Assembly (NCBI GenBank): GCA_016703525.1 | Contig: JADJBW010000007.1 | Location: 124,001-188,000 of the forward strand | DNA: 64,000 nucleotides | Reading direction: 5' to 3' | Origin: Actinomycetota bacterium | Lineage (GTDB): Bacteria; Actinomycetota; Acidimicrobiia; Acidimicrobiales; Microtrichaceae | Part shown: positions 46,079-54,674 of the stretch, piece by piece | Layout: every line of letters starts with the position of its first letter | How positions within the stretch are numbered: position 1 is the stretch's first letter | The notes under the pieces: model-generated | The model's input: only the letters and a program-made list of their open reading frames with translations | Told to the model about the DNA's origin: nothing | Database searches by the model: none | Translations under genes and position numbers: made by a program

Positions 46079-47643
46079 GTGCGCGCCCGTGTCTCGGTGT
46101 CGTGCTTCGTCAACTCGTCCGACGTCATCGTCGCGACGGCCGCGTCGAGACCGTCGACGTCGTCGTCGGCTGGCTCCACCAGCGGGAGCTCGATCACGAA
46201 CCGAGCCCCGGGTTCGTGATCCGGGCGCGGTTCGACCCACACCCGGCCGCCCTGCAGCCGAGCATGCTCGGCGGCGAGCGACAGACCGAGCCCCACGCCC
46301 GTCGCGGTACCGCGGCTGCCGCCCAGACTGCCGCGGTTGAAGCGATCGAAGATCTGCTCGCGGTCGGCCTCGGGCACTCCCGACCCCGAGTCCTCGACCG
46401 CGATGCGGATCACCTCGCTCGGATCGTCGTCCTCGGTCTCGTCGTCGTCCTCGGACCGTTCCGGGGTCAGGCGCTCGACCGCGACGCGCGTGGCGCCACC
46501 GCCGTACTTGCGCGCGTTGTCGATGAAGTTCGCGAGCACCCGGATGAGGCGGCGCTTGTCGCACACGATCACCAGGTCTTCGAGGTCCGCCTCGGCATCG
46601 ACGGGGACGGGCTCCGACGCGAGCGCCCGCACCGCCATCCGGAGCGTCTCGACGATCAGGACCTCGCCGGGGTCGAGGCGGACGGCACCGGCGTCGAACC
46701 TGCTGATCTCCAGCAGGTCCTCGACCAGCTGCGTGAAGCGCTCCATGTCGCTCGACAGCAGGTCGAGTGCGATCTGGGCCCGCTCGGGCATCTCCTCGCG
46801 GGCGTTGCGGAGCACCTCGAGCGAGGCACTGAACGTGGTGAGGGGCGAGCGGAGCTCGTGGCTCACATCGGACGCGAACCGGGCGTCGCGGTCGATGCGT
46901 CCCTGCAGCGCGGCGACCATCTCGTTGAACGATGAGACGAGCTGGGCGAGATCGGGGTCCTCGGCCCATTCCGAGTACGCGAGCCGGGCGTCCAGGCGGC
47001 CCTGCGCGACCGCCTCGGCGACGCTGGACACATCCGCAAGCGGGCGCAGGAGCCGCCGGCTGCCCCAGTAGCCGAGCGATCCCCCCAAGACGGCGGCCGC
47101 GGCGCTCGCGCCGATCAGGGTGAGCGCCAGGCTGTTGATCGACCGAGAGATATCGCTGAGCTGGTTCACCTCGAAGTACACGCCGGTGCCGTCGAGGATG
47201 GGCACGCCGACCGCGAGGAGCGGTTCGCCGTTGGACTCGTATCGCATCATCTTCGGCTCGCGGTCGGCGAGCACGCCTCGGCGCAGCGCGGTCGGCACGG
47301 CCGTGGCCGCGAACCTCGGGTCCAGGCTGATGGCCTTGAATCCGTCGGGTGCGGACGCGTCGGGCACGAGCGCCGAGGGCTTGCCCGACACCGAGAGTGA
47401 TCCGAAGAGGGTCTGGGCATCGACATCGGGGACCACGATCTTGTCGCCGATCGCCGCGGCATTCACCGCGGCGCGGGCGACGCCGACGCGCTCGCGCTGG
47501 TCCAACAGGTTCGATCGACTGAGCGTGACCGATGCAAGCGACAGCAGCACGGCCACGAGCAATGCCCCGAACATGAAGGTTGCGGTGATCCGGGCGCGAA
47601 GCCCGAGTTGGCTGAACGGTCGCGTCCGAACCGAGTCGGTCAC
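46075..47643 (-). CDS. mtrB: MtrB-like sensor histidine kinase
   Basis: A 522-residue membrane kinase. It has two membrane spans (about residues 16-40 and 175-200) with an extracellular sensor between, a HAMP linker (RRLLRPLADVSSVAEAVAQG), the H-box SDVSHELRSPLTTF, the N-box NFIDNARKYGG, the D-box DSGSGVPEAD and the G-box GVGLGLSLAAEHA. GTG 47643 overlaps the mtrA stop (GTGA), and lpqB follows with another overlap. The order mtrA-mtrB-lpqB is the conserved actinobacterial operon, which couples cell-wall state to division and wall hydrolase genes. The symbol is assigned by operon order and family. Confidence 0.87.
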   Translation of the reverse strand: MTDSVRTRPFSQLGLRARITATFMFGALLVAVLLSLASVTLSRSNLLDQRERVGVARAAVNAAAIGDKIVVPDVDAQTLFGSLSVSGKPSALVPDASAPDGFKAISLDPRFAATAVPTALRRGVLADREPKMMRYESNGEPLLAVGVPILDGTGVYFEVNQLSDISRSINSLALTLIGASAAAAVLGGSLGYWGSRRLLRPLADVSSVAEAVAQGRLDARLAYSEWAEDPDLAQLVSSFNEMVAALQGRIDRDARFASDVSHELRSPLTTFSASLEVLRNAREEMPERAQIALDLLSSDMERFTQLVEDLLEISRFDAGAVRLDPGEVLIVETLRMAVRALASEPVPVDAEADLEDLVIVCDKRRLIRVLANFIDNARKYGGGATRVAVERLTPERSEDDDETEDDDPSEVIRIAVEDSGSGVPEADREQIFDRFNRGSLGGSRGTATGVGLGLSLAAEHARLQGGRVWVEPRPDHEPGARFVIELPLVEPADDDVDGLDAAVATMTSDELTKHDTETRART

Positions 47644-48320
47644 GGTTGCAGCTTGTAGCCGAGCCCGCGGACCGTGACGACGTAGCGAGGCGATGCCGGA
47701 TCGGCCTCGACCTTCGTGCGGAGGCGGCGAATGTGCACGTCGACCAGCCGACCGTCGCCGAAGTAGTCGTGGCCCCACACGCGTTCCAGCAGCGCCTCGC
47801 GGCTGAAGACGCGCCCGGCGTTCGACGCCAGTTCCACGAGCAGACGGAACTCGGTCTTGGTGAGGTGGATCACGCGGCCGTCTCGGGTCACCACGCCCTC
47901 TTGGGGGACGATCTCGAGGTCGGAGAACCGCATGCGCGTCACCGGGCTGTCGGCGGCACGGCTTCGGCGCAGGAGCGCTCGGATCCGAGCCGACAGCTCC
48001 TTCGGCACGAACGGCTTCGTCAGATAGTCGTCGGCTCCCGCCTCGAGCCCGGCGACGACATCGTGGGTGTCGGCGCGGGCGGTCACCATGATGATCGGCA
48101 CGTCGCTCTGGCGGCGGATCGCCCTGCACACGTCGAACCCGTCGATGCCGGGAAGCATGATGTCGATCAGCACCACGTCGGCCGGGCTGCGGACGAAGCG
48201 GGCGATCGCGTCCTCGCCGTTGGTGGCCTCGTCGACCTCCCACCCCTCGTCTTCGAGGGCCAGTCGGACCGAGGTGCGGATTCGCTCGTCGTCCTCGACG
48301 GTCAGGATGCGGGTACCCAC
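47640..48320 (-). CDS. mtrA: MtrA-like OmpR-family response regulator
   Basis: A 226-residue regulator. The receiver domain has ILTVEDDERIR, phospho-acceptor Asp 53 in VLIDIMLPG, VTARAD and the Lys in YLTKPF. The winged-helix output domain follows (LEIVPQEGVVTRDGRVIHLTKTEFRLLVELA, DVHIRRLRTKVEADPASPRYVVTVRGLGYKL). GTG 48320 has GAGACT seven bases upstream; the suhB gene ends only 13 bases before it, so the promoter overlaps the suhB end. It is the first gene of mtrA-mtrB-lpqB. Confidence 0.9.
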   Translation of the reverse strand: MGTRILTVEDDERIRTSVRLALEDEGWEVDEATNGEDAIARFVRSPADVVLIDIMLPGIDGFDVCRAIRRQSDVPIIMVTARADTHDVVAGLEAGADDYLTKPFVPKELSARIRALLRRSRAADSPVTRMRFSDLEIVPQEGVVTRDGRVIHLTKTEFRLLVELASNAGRVFSREALLERVWGHDYFGDGRLVDVHIRRLRTKVEADPASPRYVVTVRGLGYKLQP

Positions 48321-48327
48321 GACGCTC

Positions 48328-48333
48328 AGTCTC
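48328..48333 (-). promoter_or_regulatory. -10 element of the mtrAB-lpqB operon
   Basis: GAGACT (minus strand) is seven bases before GTG 48320, between the suhB stop and mtrA. Confidence 0.35.
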
Positions 48334-49194
48334 TCACGCGGGCGGCCGCGCACCGACGATCTCGGCCACGCGTTCCACCCCGCTGCGCACGAGCAGTGCG
48401 CGCAGGTCCTCCACCAGCTGCGGGTGACCGGCGATGACGTCGCTGCCGTCGAGCGGCCCGGCCCCGTGTCCGCCGGCGATCCGGTCGACGGCGCATCCGG
48501 CCTCGCTGGCGATGAGCCGGCCGGCGGCAAGGTCCCACGGTCCGAGCCCGTGTTCGTAGTACACGTCGACCTCGCCGCACGCCACCGAGCAGAGATCGAA
48601 CGAGGCGGCGCCGAGGCGACGGACGTCGCGCACGTCGCCGATGATGCGCTCGAGGACCGCGGCCTGGCGTCGCCGCCGCTCGGGGTCATAGCCGAAGCCG
48701 GTTGCGACCAGGGCGAGGGGTAGGGGGGTGGCAGCGACGGGCGCGAGGCGGGTGCCGTCGCGCCGCGCTCCGCCGCCGAGCCAGGCGTCGAAGCGGTCGC
48801 CATGCGCGATCTCGATGACCGCCGCCGCGACCGGGGTGTCGTCGACCGTGGCGGCGATCGACACGGCGTGCGGGTATCGGCCGTAGACGAAGTTGGTGGT
48901 GCCGTCGATCGGGTCGACGACCCACACGATGCCGCTCGTGCCGGTCACCGTCGCGGCCTCTTCGGTGAGCAGCCCGTCGTCGGGGCGGCGTGCGGTGAGC
49001 CGCTCGCGAATGAGGGTGTCGGTGGCCGTGTCGACCTCGGTCACCATGTCGGTCGGGCTGGACTTCACGTCGATCTCGAAGTGCGCCCGCCTCCGGGTCC
49101 GTACGAACTCGGCCGCCTCGGATGCGACCTCGATCGCCAGGAGCGCCAGCTCGGCGGGCGGAGCGGGGAGATCGGTCGGGGAGAGCGGGGGCAT
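48334..49194 (-). CDS. suhB: Inositol monophosphatase family protein
   Basis: A 286-residue Mg-dependent phosphatase of the IMPase fold. Metal-site motifs are TEEAATV (first Glu), WVVDPIDGTTNFVYG and GLGPWDLAAGRLIASEAG. It probably releases inositol from inositol phosphate, used in actinobacteria for phosphatidylinositol and mycothiol. Activity on histidinol phosphate or fructose bisphosphate in related enzymes is possible. ATG 49194 has TAGCGT eight bases upstream. It lies divergent from the PIG-L deacetylase gene, itself of a family that includes mycothiol enzymes. Confidence 0.88.
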   Translation of the reverse strand: MPPLSPTDLPAPPAELALLAIEVASEAAEFVRTRRRAHFEIDVKSSPTDMVTEVDTATDTLIRERLTARRPDDGLLTEEAATVTGTSGIVWVVDPIDGTTNFVYGRYPHAVSIAATVDDTPVAAAVIEIAHGDRFDAWLGGGARRDGTRLAPVAATPLPLALVATGFGYDPERRRRQAAVLERIIGDVRDVRRLGAASFDLCSVACGEVDVYYEHGLGPWDLAAGRLIASEAGCAVDRIAGGHGAGPLDGSDVIAGHPQLVEDLRALLVRSGVERVAEIVGARPPA

Positions 49195-49202
49195 GTGACC
49201 GG

Positions 49203-49208
49203 ACGCTA
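49203..49208 (-). promoter_or_regulatory. -10 element of suhB
   Basis: TAGCGT (minus strand) is eight bases before ATG 49194. The divergent PIG-L gene has the same hexamer at the same distance. Confidence 0.5.
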
Positions 49209-49249
49209 CCCGTGCCCACCGACACGACCAAGGCTGCCCGAGGAGCCGA

Positions 49250-49255
49250 TAGCGT
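49250..49255 (+). promoter_or_regulatory. -10 element of the PIG-L deacetylase gene
   Basis: TAGCGT is eight bases before ATG 49264. Confidence 0.5.
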
Positions 49256-49263
49256 CGGCCGCG

Positions 49264-49980
49264 ATGGTCGAGTCCGGAGGGTTCCCACGGTGCGTGCTCG
49301 CCGTCTTCGCGCACCCCGACGACGCAGAACTCGCCTGCGGGGGTGCGCTCGCAGGGTGGGCGGCGGCCGGTGCATCGGTGACGATCGTGTGCGTGTGCCG
49401 CGGCGACAAGGGCGCCGCCGAGCGGGTCGAACCCGGCGCGCTCGCGGCGCTTCGCGAGGCGGAGGGGCGTGCGGCCGCCGCGCAGCTGGGCGCCGAATGG
49501 CACGCGCTCGGCATGCCCGACGGGGAGATCGCGGTCGATCGGCTGCGCGCTGAGGTGGTCGCCCTGGTCCGCCGTCGGCGGCCCGACGTGGTGGTCGCCC
49601 CCGATCCGACGGTGGTCATCGTGGGCTCCTCGCACGTCAACCATCGAGACCATCGCGAGGTCGGCTGGGCGGTGCTCGACGCGGTCGGCGCGGAGGCCGC
49701 GAATCCCAACTACCACCCTGGCGACGATCCGGCGTTTCAGGCGGCCGAGCTGTGGCTGTGCGCGTCGTCGTCGCCGGACCGGTGGGTCGATATCGGGGTG
49801 GCGGTCGACGCGAAGGTGGCTGCGCTGCGCTGCCATGCCACCCAGCTCGGTGGGGGGAGCGAGCTCGGCGCTGCCGATCCGTTCCTTCGCGAGCTCGTGG
49901 TGGGACGCGCCGCGGCCGAGGGCCGGGCCGGAGGCGTGCGGTTCGGTGAGGCGTTCCGCCGGATCGTGCTCGTCGACTGA
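49264..49980 (+). CDS. PIG-L/LmbE-family N-acetylglucosaminyl deacetylase
   Basis: A 238-residue zinc hydrolase. The family motif AHPDDAE (FAHPDDAELACGG) holds two zinc ligands and the catalytic Asp, and the third ligand is His in SSHVNHRDHREVG. Family members remove acetyl groups from GlcNAc-linked substrates such as GlcNAc-inositol (mycothiol, MshB), the mycothiol conjugate (Mca) or GPI precursors. The divergent inositol phosphatase makes a mycothiol or inositol-lipid role attractive, though sequence alone does not choose. ATG 49264 has TAGCGT eight bases upstream. Confidence 0.87.
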   Translation: MVESGGFPRCVLAVFAHPDDAELACGGALAGWAAAGASVTIVCVCRGDKGAAERVEPGALAALREAEGRAAAAQLGAEWHALGMPDGEIAVDRLRAEVVALVRRRRPDVVVAPDPTVVIVGSSHVNHRDHREVGWAVLDAVGAEAANPNYHPGDDPAFQAAELWLCASSSPDRWVDIGVAVDAKVAALRCHATQLGGGSELGAADPFLRELVVGRAAAEGRAGGVRFGEAFRRIVLVD

Positions 49981-50003
49981 ACCGACGGCGCGGCCGGGTG
50001 TCG

Positions 50004-50288
50004 CTAGGTTCGTCGGCCCGCCCCGGCGGTCCCTTCGGCCAGCGCACGGAGGGCCAGTGCGGCGATCACCGCCGTGCCGATCGCCGCGACGAGGGTGCCG
50101 GTGAGCACGCCCAGCCCGCGCGGCACGGTGCAGTCGCCGGAGCACTGCACCCGCATGAACGCGTTCCCGACCTGGCCGCCGACGATGCCCAGGACCAGGA
50201 TCGCGGCAAACGCCGCGATCCTCGCGCCAACCGATGGCAGCGCCGATTCCGGATCGGCGGCGGAGCTCGCGGGTTGGGGTTCCGGCAT
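50004..50288 (-). CDS. Small membrane protein with two helices
   Basis: A 94-residue protein with two hydrophobic segments (IAAFAAILVLGIVGGQVGNAF and LGVLTGTLVAAIGTAVIAALAL) separated by a loop with two cysteines (VQCSGDCTVPRG) that could form a disulfide outside the membrane. The N-terminus is rich in Pro, Ser and Ala. The family is not recognised. ATG 50288 has TAGCCT six bases upstream. It converges on the PIG-L gene with 23 bases between the stops. Confidence 0.65.
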   Translation of the reverse strand: MPEPQPASSAADPESALPSVGARIAAFAAILVLGIVGGQVGNAFMRVQCSGDCTVPRGLGVLTGTLVAAIGTAVIAALALRALAEGTAGAGRRT

Positions 50289-50294
50289 GGATGC

Positions 50295-50300
50295 AGGCTA
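50295..50300 (-). promoter_or_regulatory. -10 element of the small membrane protein gene
   Basis: TAGCCT (minus strand) is six bases before ATG 50288. Confidence 0.45.
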
Positions 50301-50374
50301 ACCCGGCTCTCCGGCGTCGTCGTGACCCGGGCGGATGGGCCGAACGGCCCACTCGGCAGGGTGAGAATCCCTCT

Positions 50375-50476
50375 GGCGACGGCGCCATCGCCTCTTACCC
50401 TGGGTGACAAAGCGGCTACGAAGAGTCGGCGGCCGGGATCGACCGACTCTGCGGTGCACGGACGACGGGAGGTGCC
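50375..50476 (+). promoter_or_regulatory. Promoter and structured leader of the XRE membrane protein gene
   Basis: A near-palindrome (GGCGACGGCGCCATCGCC, 50375-50392, one mismatch) is followed by TACCCT (50396-50401), a candidate -10. An 8-bp hairpin in the leader (AGAGTCGG / CCGACTCT, 50422-50429 and 50443-50450) and GGAGG (50467-50471) precede ATG 50477. The hairpin does not cover the ribosome-binding site. Confidence 0.4.
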
Positions 50477-51280
50477 ATGCCCCAACACGACACGGCCTGG
50501 GAGCGCGTGAGCGTGGTGCCCCCACGCCGGCTCGGTCGATTGCTCAGCGAGGCGCGGTCCGCTCGCGGCCTGACCCTCGACGAGTTGGCGGCGTCGGCCG
50601 ACGGACGGTTCTCGCTCGCGGCGCTTGCGTCGATCGAGTGCGGCGCCCGCGACGTCAGCGACGCCGAGGTGCGGGTGCTGGCGAATCTCTACGGCGTCGC
50701 ATCGTCGAGCCTCGTGCCGCCGCGGTCGAAACTCGAGATCGATCTCGACGAGGGCAAGCTGTTCGTCGCCGGGCACAACCGTCGGCTCCCGCATCGGGCG
50801 CACGACCGAGAGGATGTGTTGTCGCGGTACCTCGCGATGGTCTATTCGATGCGCCACCTCGCGCCGGGCACGCCCGTGCCGCTGCGCGTCGATGACCTGG
50901 AGGTGCTCGGGCGAGCCCTGCGCGTGGGCAGCCGAACGCTGGAATCCGACCTGGTCGCGCTCATGGCGAACCCCGCCGACGTGGTCGGATGGCGCGCTCG
51001 CCTGCTGCGCCGCAAGATGCTGATTCCCGCCGCCGGCGTGCTGGTCGCAACGGTCGCCGCCGGGGCGCTCGTGCTCGTACAGCCGGCGAGCACGACGGCG
51101 AACACCCGAGGAACGGCCGTCGACGCACCGGCGGTCACGCTCGACATCGGAGCGCCCCTGGTGCAGGAGCGCCTGACCCCACCCGACTCGGGGTCGCAGC
51201 AGGCCACGATCGGGGTCGGAATGCCCCATCCGTCGCTCATCCCGGCCGTCACGGCCGAGCGTCCCGTCGCCGGCGGGTGA
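50477..51280 (+). CDS. Membrane-anchored XRE-family helix-turn-helix protein
   Basis: A 267-residue protein. Residues about 18-75 are an XRE-type HTH (LGRLLSEARSARGLTLDELAASADGRFSLAALASIECG). A cytosolic helical region follows, then one membrane span (about 178-197, LIPAAGVLVATVAAGALVLV) and an extracytoplasmic tail of about 70 residues rich in Pro, Thr and Val. The cytosolic HTH plus single span plus outer tail recalls RodZ in topology, but there is no clear similarity beyond that. It may bind DNA at the membrane or act as a scaffold. ATG 50477 has GGAGG five bases upstream. Confidence 0.7.
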   Translation: MPQHDTAWERVSVVPPRRLGRLLSEARSARGLTLDELAASADGRFSLAALASIECGARDVSDAEVRVLANLYGVASSSLVPPRSKLEIDLDEGKLFVAGHNRRLPHRAHDREDVLSRYLAMVYSMRHLAPGTPVPLRVDDLEVLGRALRVGSRTLESDLVALMANPADVVGWRARLLRRKMLIPAAGVLVATVAAGALVLVQPASTTANTRGTAVDAPAVTLDIGAPLVQERLTPPDSGSQQATIGVGMPHPSLIPAVTAERPVAGG

Positions 51281-51306
51281 CCGGTCGACGTCGCAGGACT
51301 GCGGGC

Positions 51307-51312
51307 TACGCT
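51307..51312 (+). promoter_or_regulatory. -10 element of the cupredoxin gene
   Basis: TACGCT is six bases before ATG 51319. Confidence 0.5.
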
Positions 51313-51318
51313 CGCCCT

Positions 51319-51807
51319 ATGCATCGACCGAACGCCGTGACGTCACGACTCCGCCCACGTGCCCGCACCGGTGGGATCACCGCTGCGCTCCTGCTGTGCG
51401 TCGCGGCAGCGGCGGTGGGTGGATGCGGCGGTGGTTCGGGGAACTCGAACGCATCTGAGGATTCGACCACCACGACCACCCTCGTGCCGATGCCGCCGGC
51501 GAGCGAGTTCGAGGACAAGGCCGGCTCGGCCGACGTGGCGCTGACGGTCATCGACAACACGTTCGAGCAGAAGTACGTCACGGTGACCGTCGGCTCGAAG
51601 GTGACGTGGACCAACAACGGCGACACCCAGCACAACATCACGCCGGTCGTCGGCGGGGCGTTTCCGTCGGTCGCCGCGACGGACTTCAAGCCCGGTGCGA
51701 CGCACACGGTGACCTTCGACAAGCCGGGTGACTACCCCTATTACTGCACGCTTCACGGCACTCCGCGCAACGGCCAGAACGGCATCATCCGCGTGGTGCC
51801 CGCGTGA
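51319..51807 (+). CDS. Cupredoxin (plastocyanin-like) lipoprotein
   Basis: A 162-residue exported protein with lipobox VGGC (Cys 36), a Ser/Thr linker and a blue-copper domain (about residues 70-162). Type 1 copper ligands are His 105 (TQHNITP), Cys 143 and His 146 (YYCTLHG). The axial Met of plastocyanin-like proteins is replaced by Gln (about residue 153, NGQNG), as in stellacyanin, which would lower the redox potential. It probably carries electrons or copper outside the membrane. ATG 51319 has TACGCT six bases upstream. The beta-helix lipoprotein follows with an identical -10. Confidence 0.85.
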   Translation: MHRPNAVTSRLRPRARTGGITAALLLCVAAAAVGGCGGGSGNSNASEDSTTTTTLVPMPPASEFEDKAGSADVALTVIDNTFEQKYVTVTVGSKVTWTNNGDTQHNITPVVGGAFPSVAATDFKPGATHTVTFDKPGDYPYYCTLHGTPRNGQNGIIRVVPA

Positions 51808-51822
51808 CCCGCGTCACATCGC

Positions 51823-51828
51823 TACGCT
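51823..51828 (+). promoter_or_regulatory. -10 element of the beta-helix lipoprotein gene
   Basis: TACGCT is eight bases before ATG 51837, the same hexamer as for the upstream cupredoxin gene. Confidence 0.5.
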
Positions 51829-51836
51829 GCGCAACC

Positions 51837-53147
51837 ATGAAAAGAGCACTTGCCGCGATCGCGGCATCCACGTTGTTGTTGGCGGCATGCGGTGGCGAGT
51901 CCACCGACGATGCCGGGTCCGCGGACTCCGCCGCCACGAGCGATGCTGCGGGGCAGGTCCTGAAGGTGCCGGGCGATTTTCCGACGATCCAGGCGGCGGT
52001 CGACAAGGCGGGGTCCGGCGATCTCGTGCTGATCTCCCCCGGGGTCTACAAGGAGGGTGTCGTGGTCGAGACGCCCGACATCGTCATCCGCGGGCTTGAC
52101 CGCAACAAGGTGATCATCGACGGCGAGTTCACGCGAGACAACGGCATCAAGGTGTTCTCGAACGGCGTTGCGGTCGAGAACCTGACCGTTCGCAACAACA
52201 CGGGCAACGGCGTCTTCTTCACCGGCGAGTACAACGACGACACGTCGAAGAACAAGATCCTCACCGGCTACCGGGCGAGCTACGTCACGGCCTACAACAA
52301 CGGCCTGTACGGCATCTACGCCTTCAATGCGACGAAGGGCCAGTTCGACCACGACTACGGGTCGGGCCATCCGGACAGCGCGTTCTACATCGGGCAGTGC
52401 AACCCATGCGACGCGGTGATCACCGACTCGGTGGGCGAGATGAACATGCTGGGGTACTCGGGAACGAACTCGACCGGGGTCACCCTCGTCAACAACACGT
52501 TCAGCCACAACCGGGCCGGAATCGTGCCGAACTCGCTCCACAGCGAGAAGCTCGCGCCGAACTCCGGGACGGTCATCGTCGGCAATACCGTCACGGACAA
52601 CAACGCGGCGGACGCCCCGAACAACAGCGGGATCGCGATCGCGTTCGGCAACGGCATCGTGTTGGGCGGCGTCTCGAACAACGTTGCGGAGCGCAACCTC
52701 GTGACCGGTCACACCAACGCCGGCATCGTCATCACCGACATGCCGGATTCGAAGAACCCCGAGACCGACAAGAACGAGACCTTCAAGCCCGAGAACAACA
52801 AGGTGCGGTCCAACAAGCTGTCGGGCAACACCATGGACCTCGCGTACCTGACGGTGAACTACTCGTCCAACCTGTTCGGCAACTGCTTCGAGGACAACGA
52901 GATCACGACCGAGTTCCCCGAGGGGCTCCAGGCGAAGTCGGGCTGCGGTGCGCCCGATGCCGACCTCGGCGACCTGACGCCGATCCTGTCGAAGCTCACG
53001 CCGCCGCCGCCGGACGTCGACTGGAAGACGGTCGCCGCACCCGACGATCAGGAGAACATGCCGAACGCGGCGAAGGCTGCGGCCGTGCCGGCCAAGTCGG
53101 TGCCGATGAAGGTCGACGTCGACGCGATCAAGACGCCGACCGCCTGA
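51837..53147 (+). CDS. Right-handed beta-helix lipoprotein (NosD-like)
   Basis: A 436-residue lipoprotein (lipobox LLAAC, Cys 19). From residue 40 a pectate-lyase/NosD-like repeat fold begins with DFPTIQAAVDKAGSGDLVLISPGVYKE, continues with Asn-rich turns (VRNNTGN, VNNTFSHN, IVGNTVTDNNA, AERNLVTGHTN) and ends near residue 370. The C-terminal tail is Pro/Ala/Lys-rich. NosD proteins help mature copper sites in N2O reductase; others are polysaccharide lyases. No catalytic set is clear here. The adjacent cupredoxin with the same promoter hexamer makes a copper-related role plausible but unproven. ATG 51837 is set by TACGCT eight bases upstream. Confidence 0.8.
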   Translation: MKRALAAIAASTLLLAACGGESTDDAGSADSAATSDAAGQVLKVPGDFPTIQAAVDKAGSGDLVLISPGVYKEGVVVETPDIVIRGLDRNKVIIDGEFTRDNGIKVFSNGVAVENLTVRNNTGNGVFFTGEYNDDTSKNKILTGYRASYVTAYNNGLYGIYAFNATKGQFDHDYGSGHPDSAFYIGQCNPCDAVITDSVGEMNMLGYSGTNSTGVTLVNNTFSHNRAGIVPNSLHSEKLAPNSGTVIVGNTVTDNNAADAPNNSGIAIAFGNGIVLGGVSNNVAERNLVTGHTNAGIVITDMPDSKNPETDKNETFKPENNKVRSNKLSGNTMDLAYLTVNYSSNLFGNCFEDNEITTEFPEGLQAKSGCGAPDADLGDLTPILSKLTPPPPDVDWKTVAAPDDQENMPNAAKAAAVPAKSVPMKVDVDAIKTPTA

Positions 53148-53165
53148 CAGCTCACGCCGTCGGTG

Positions 53166-53171
53166 CACGCT
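53166..53171 (+). promoter_or_regulatory. -10 element of the carboxylesterase gene
   Basis: CACGCT is six bases before GTG 53178 and differs by one base from the TACGCT seen upstream of the two preceding genes. Confidence 0.35.
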
Positions 53172-53177
53172 GACCTT

Positions 53178-54674
53178 GTGGTCGAGACGACCTCCGGCCC
53201 CGTTCGGGGACCGGAGGTCGTCTCGCGTGTACGCCGCTGGCTGGGAATCCCGTACGCGCTCCCGCCCATCGGCCCCCTGCGGTTCCGCCCGCCACGCCCG
53301 GCGGAGCGCTCAGCGGTCGTGCTGGACGCGTCGGCGTGGGGGCCGAGGTGCCCACAGCCCGCGTCCGCGTTGGCCCCCCGGCGCCGCGGCGAGGTCGACT
53401 CGGAGGACTGCCTCCGCCTGAACGTGTGGGCGCCGAGCTCGTCCGGACCGCACCCGGTGATGGTGTGGGTCCACGGGGGCAGCTTCACGACCGGTTCGGG
53501 CGCGTTGTCGTGGTACGACGGCGCCCGGCTGGCGCGGGCCGGCGTCGTCGTGGTCACGTTCAACTACCGGTTGGGTCTGCTCGGCTGGTTCCATCTGGAA
53601 CCCTTCGGCGGAGACGAATGGGCCGGAACGGCGAACCTCGGCCTCGCCGATCAGAAGCTCGCGCTCGACTGGGTGCGGCACAACATCGAAGCGTTCGGCG
53701 GCGATGCGGGACGGGTCACGTTGTTCGGGGAGAGCGCCGGCGCGATGAGCGTCGCGGCCCACCTTGCGGACCGACGCATCGGCCGCTCGATCCGGGCCGC
53801 GATCGCCCAGTCGGGCGCCGCGACCCACGTGCGCAGCGCCGACGAGGCAGCGGCAGGCGCGGAGCGAGCGCTGGCTGCGCTCGGAATGCACCCCGCCGAT
53901 CTCACCCCAGGTGGGATCGAACGGCTGCGCTCGCTTCCGGTAGCGGAGCTGGTCGCGCCGATGGCAACGCCCGACGCCGCCGTGGGACGACCCCTCGGGA
54001 TCCTGCCGACGGTCGATGGCACGTGGGTGCCCGAGCCGCCCCTCGATGCGCTTCGGCGCGGGAGCTGCGCCGACGTGAACCTGGTGGTGGGCAGCAACGC
54101 CGACGAGATGCGCCTGTTCATGGCGGGCGTCCTCGGCTCGATCGACGACGACCGGCTGCATCGCCGGATCGACCGGGCGCTCCTCGCCGACGGAATCGAC
54201 GGCGACGCGGCCACGGTCGCGTCCGACTATCGATCGCGTCACGTCGGAGCGTCCGCGGGGGAGCTCGCCGCCGCGATCGAGACCGACCGGTTCTTCCGGC
54301 GGGGCGTCATCGCGACCGCCGACGCGCAGCTCTCGGGAGGGGGACGGGCGAGCACCTACCTGTTCGAACACGAGTCGAGCGCGTTCGGTGGGCTGCTGGG
54401 GAGCGCGCACGCGGTGGAGATTCCGTTCGTGTTCGACAACCTCGACGCCGCCGGCGTCGAGGCCTTCGTCGGTGCGCCCGATCACCCGCGACCGGCGCTC
54501 GCCCACGCGATGTCGCGGGCCTGGGTCGACGTCGCGGTCGGAGCCACCTCGCCGTTCGCGCCGCACGATCCGTCGAAGCGTCGCACGGCACGTATCGGCG
54601 CCGAGCACGCGCCCGACGCGATCGTCGTCGACGACGAGCCCCGCTCGTGGGCGATGCGGCGGTGGATGCGGTGA
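53178..54674 (+). CDS. Type-B carboxylesterase
   Basis: A 498-residue alpha/beta hydrolase of the PnbA/acetylcholinesterase family. The oxyanion hole is WVHGGSFTTGSG and the nucleophile Ser is in TLFGESAGAMS. The catalytic acid is probably Glu in GSNADEMRLF and the His is in GSAHAVEIPFVFDN. EDCLRLNVWAP is a family signature. There is no signal peptide, so it is probably cytoplasmic. GTG 53178 is favoured by the -10-like CACGCT; GTG 53163 in the same frame is an alternative. Its stop overlaps the start of the Nudix gene (GTGA). Confidence 0.87.
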   Translation: MVETTSGPVRGPEVVSRVRRWLGIPYALPPIGPLRFRPPRPAERSAVVLDASAWGPRCPQPASALAPRRRGEVDSEDCLRLNVWAPSSSGPHPVMVWVHGGSFTTGSGALSWYDGARLARAGVVVVTFNYRLGLLGWFHLEPFGGDEWAGTANLGLADQKLALDWVRHNIEAFGGDAGRVTLFGESAGAMSVAAHLADRRIGRSIRAAIAQSGAATHVRSADEAAAGAERALAALGMHPADLTPGGIERLRSLPVAELVAPMATPDAAVGRPLGILPTVDGTWVPEPPLDALRRGSCADVNLVVGSNADEMRLFMAGVLGSIDDDRLHRRIDRALLADGIDGDAATVASDYRSRHVGASAGELAAAIETDRFFRRGVIATADAQLSGGGRASTYLFEHESSAFGGLLGSAHAVEIPFVFDNLDAAGVEAFVGAPDHPRPALAHAMSRAWVDVAVGATSPFAPHDPSKRRTARIGAEHAPDAIVVDDEPRSWAMRRWMR

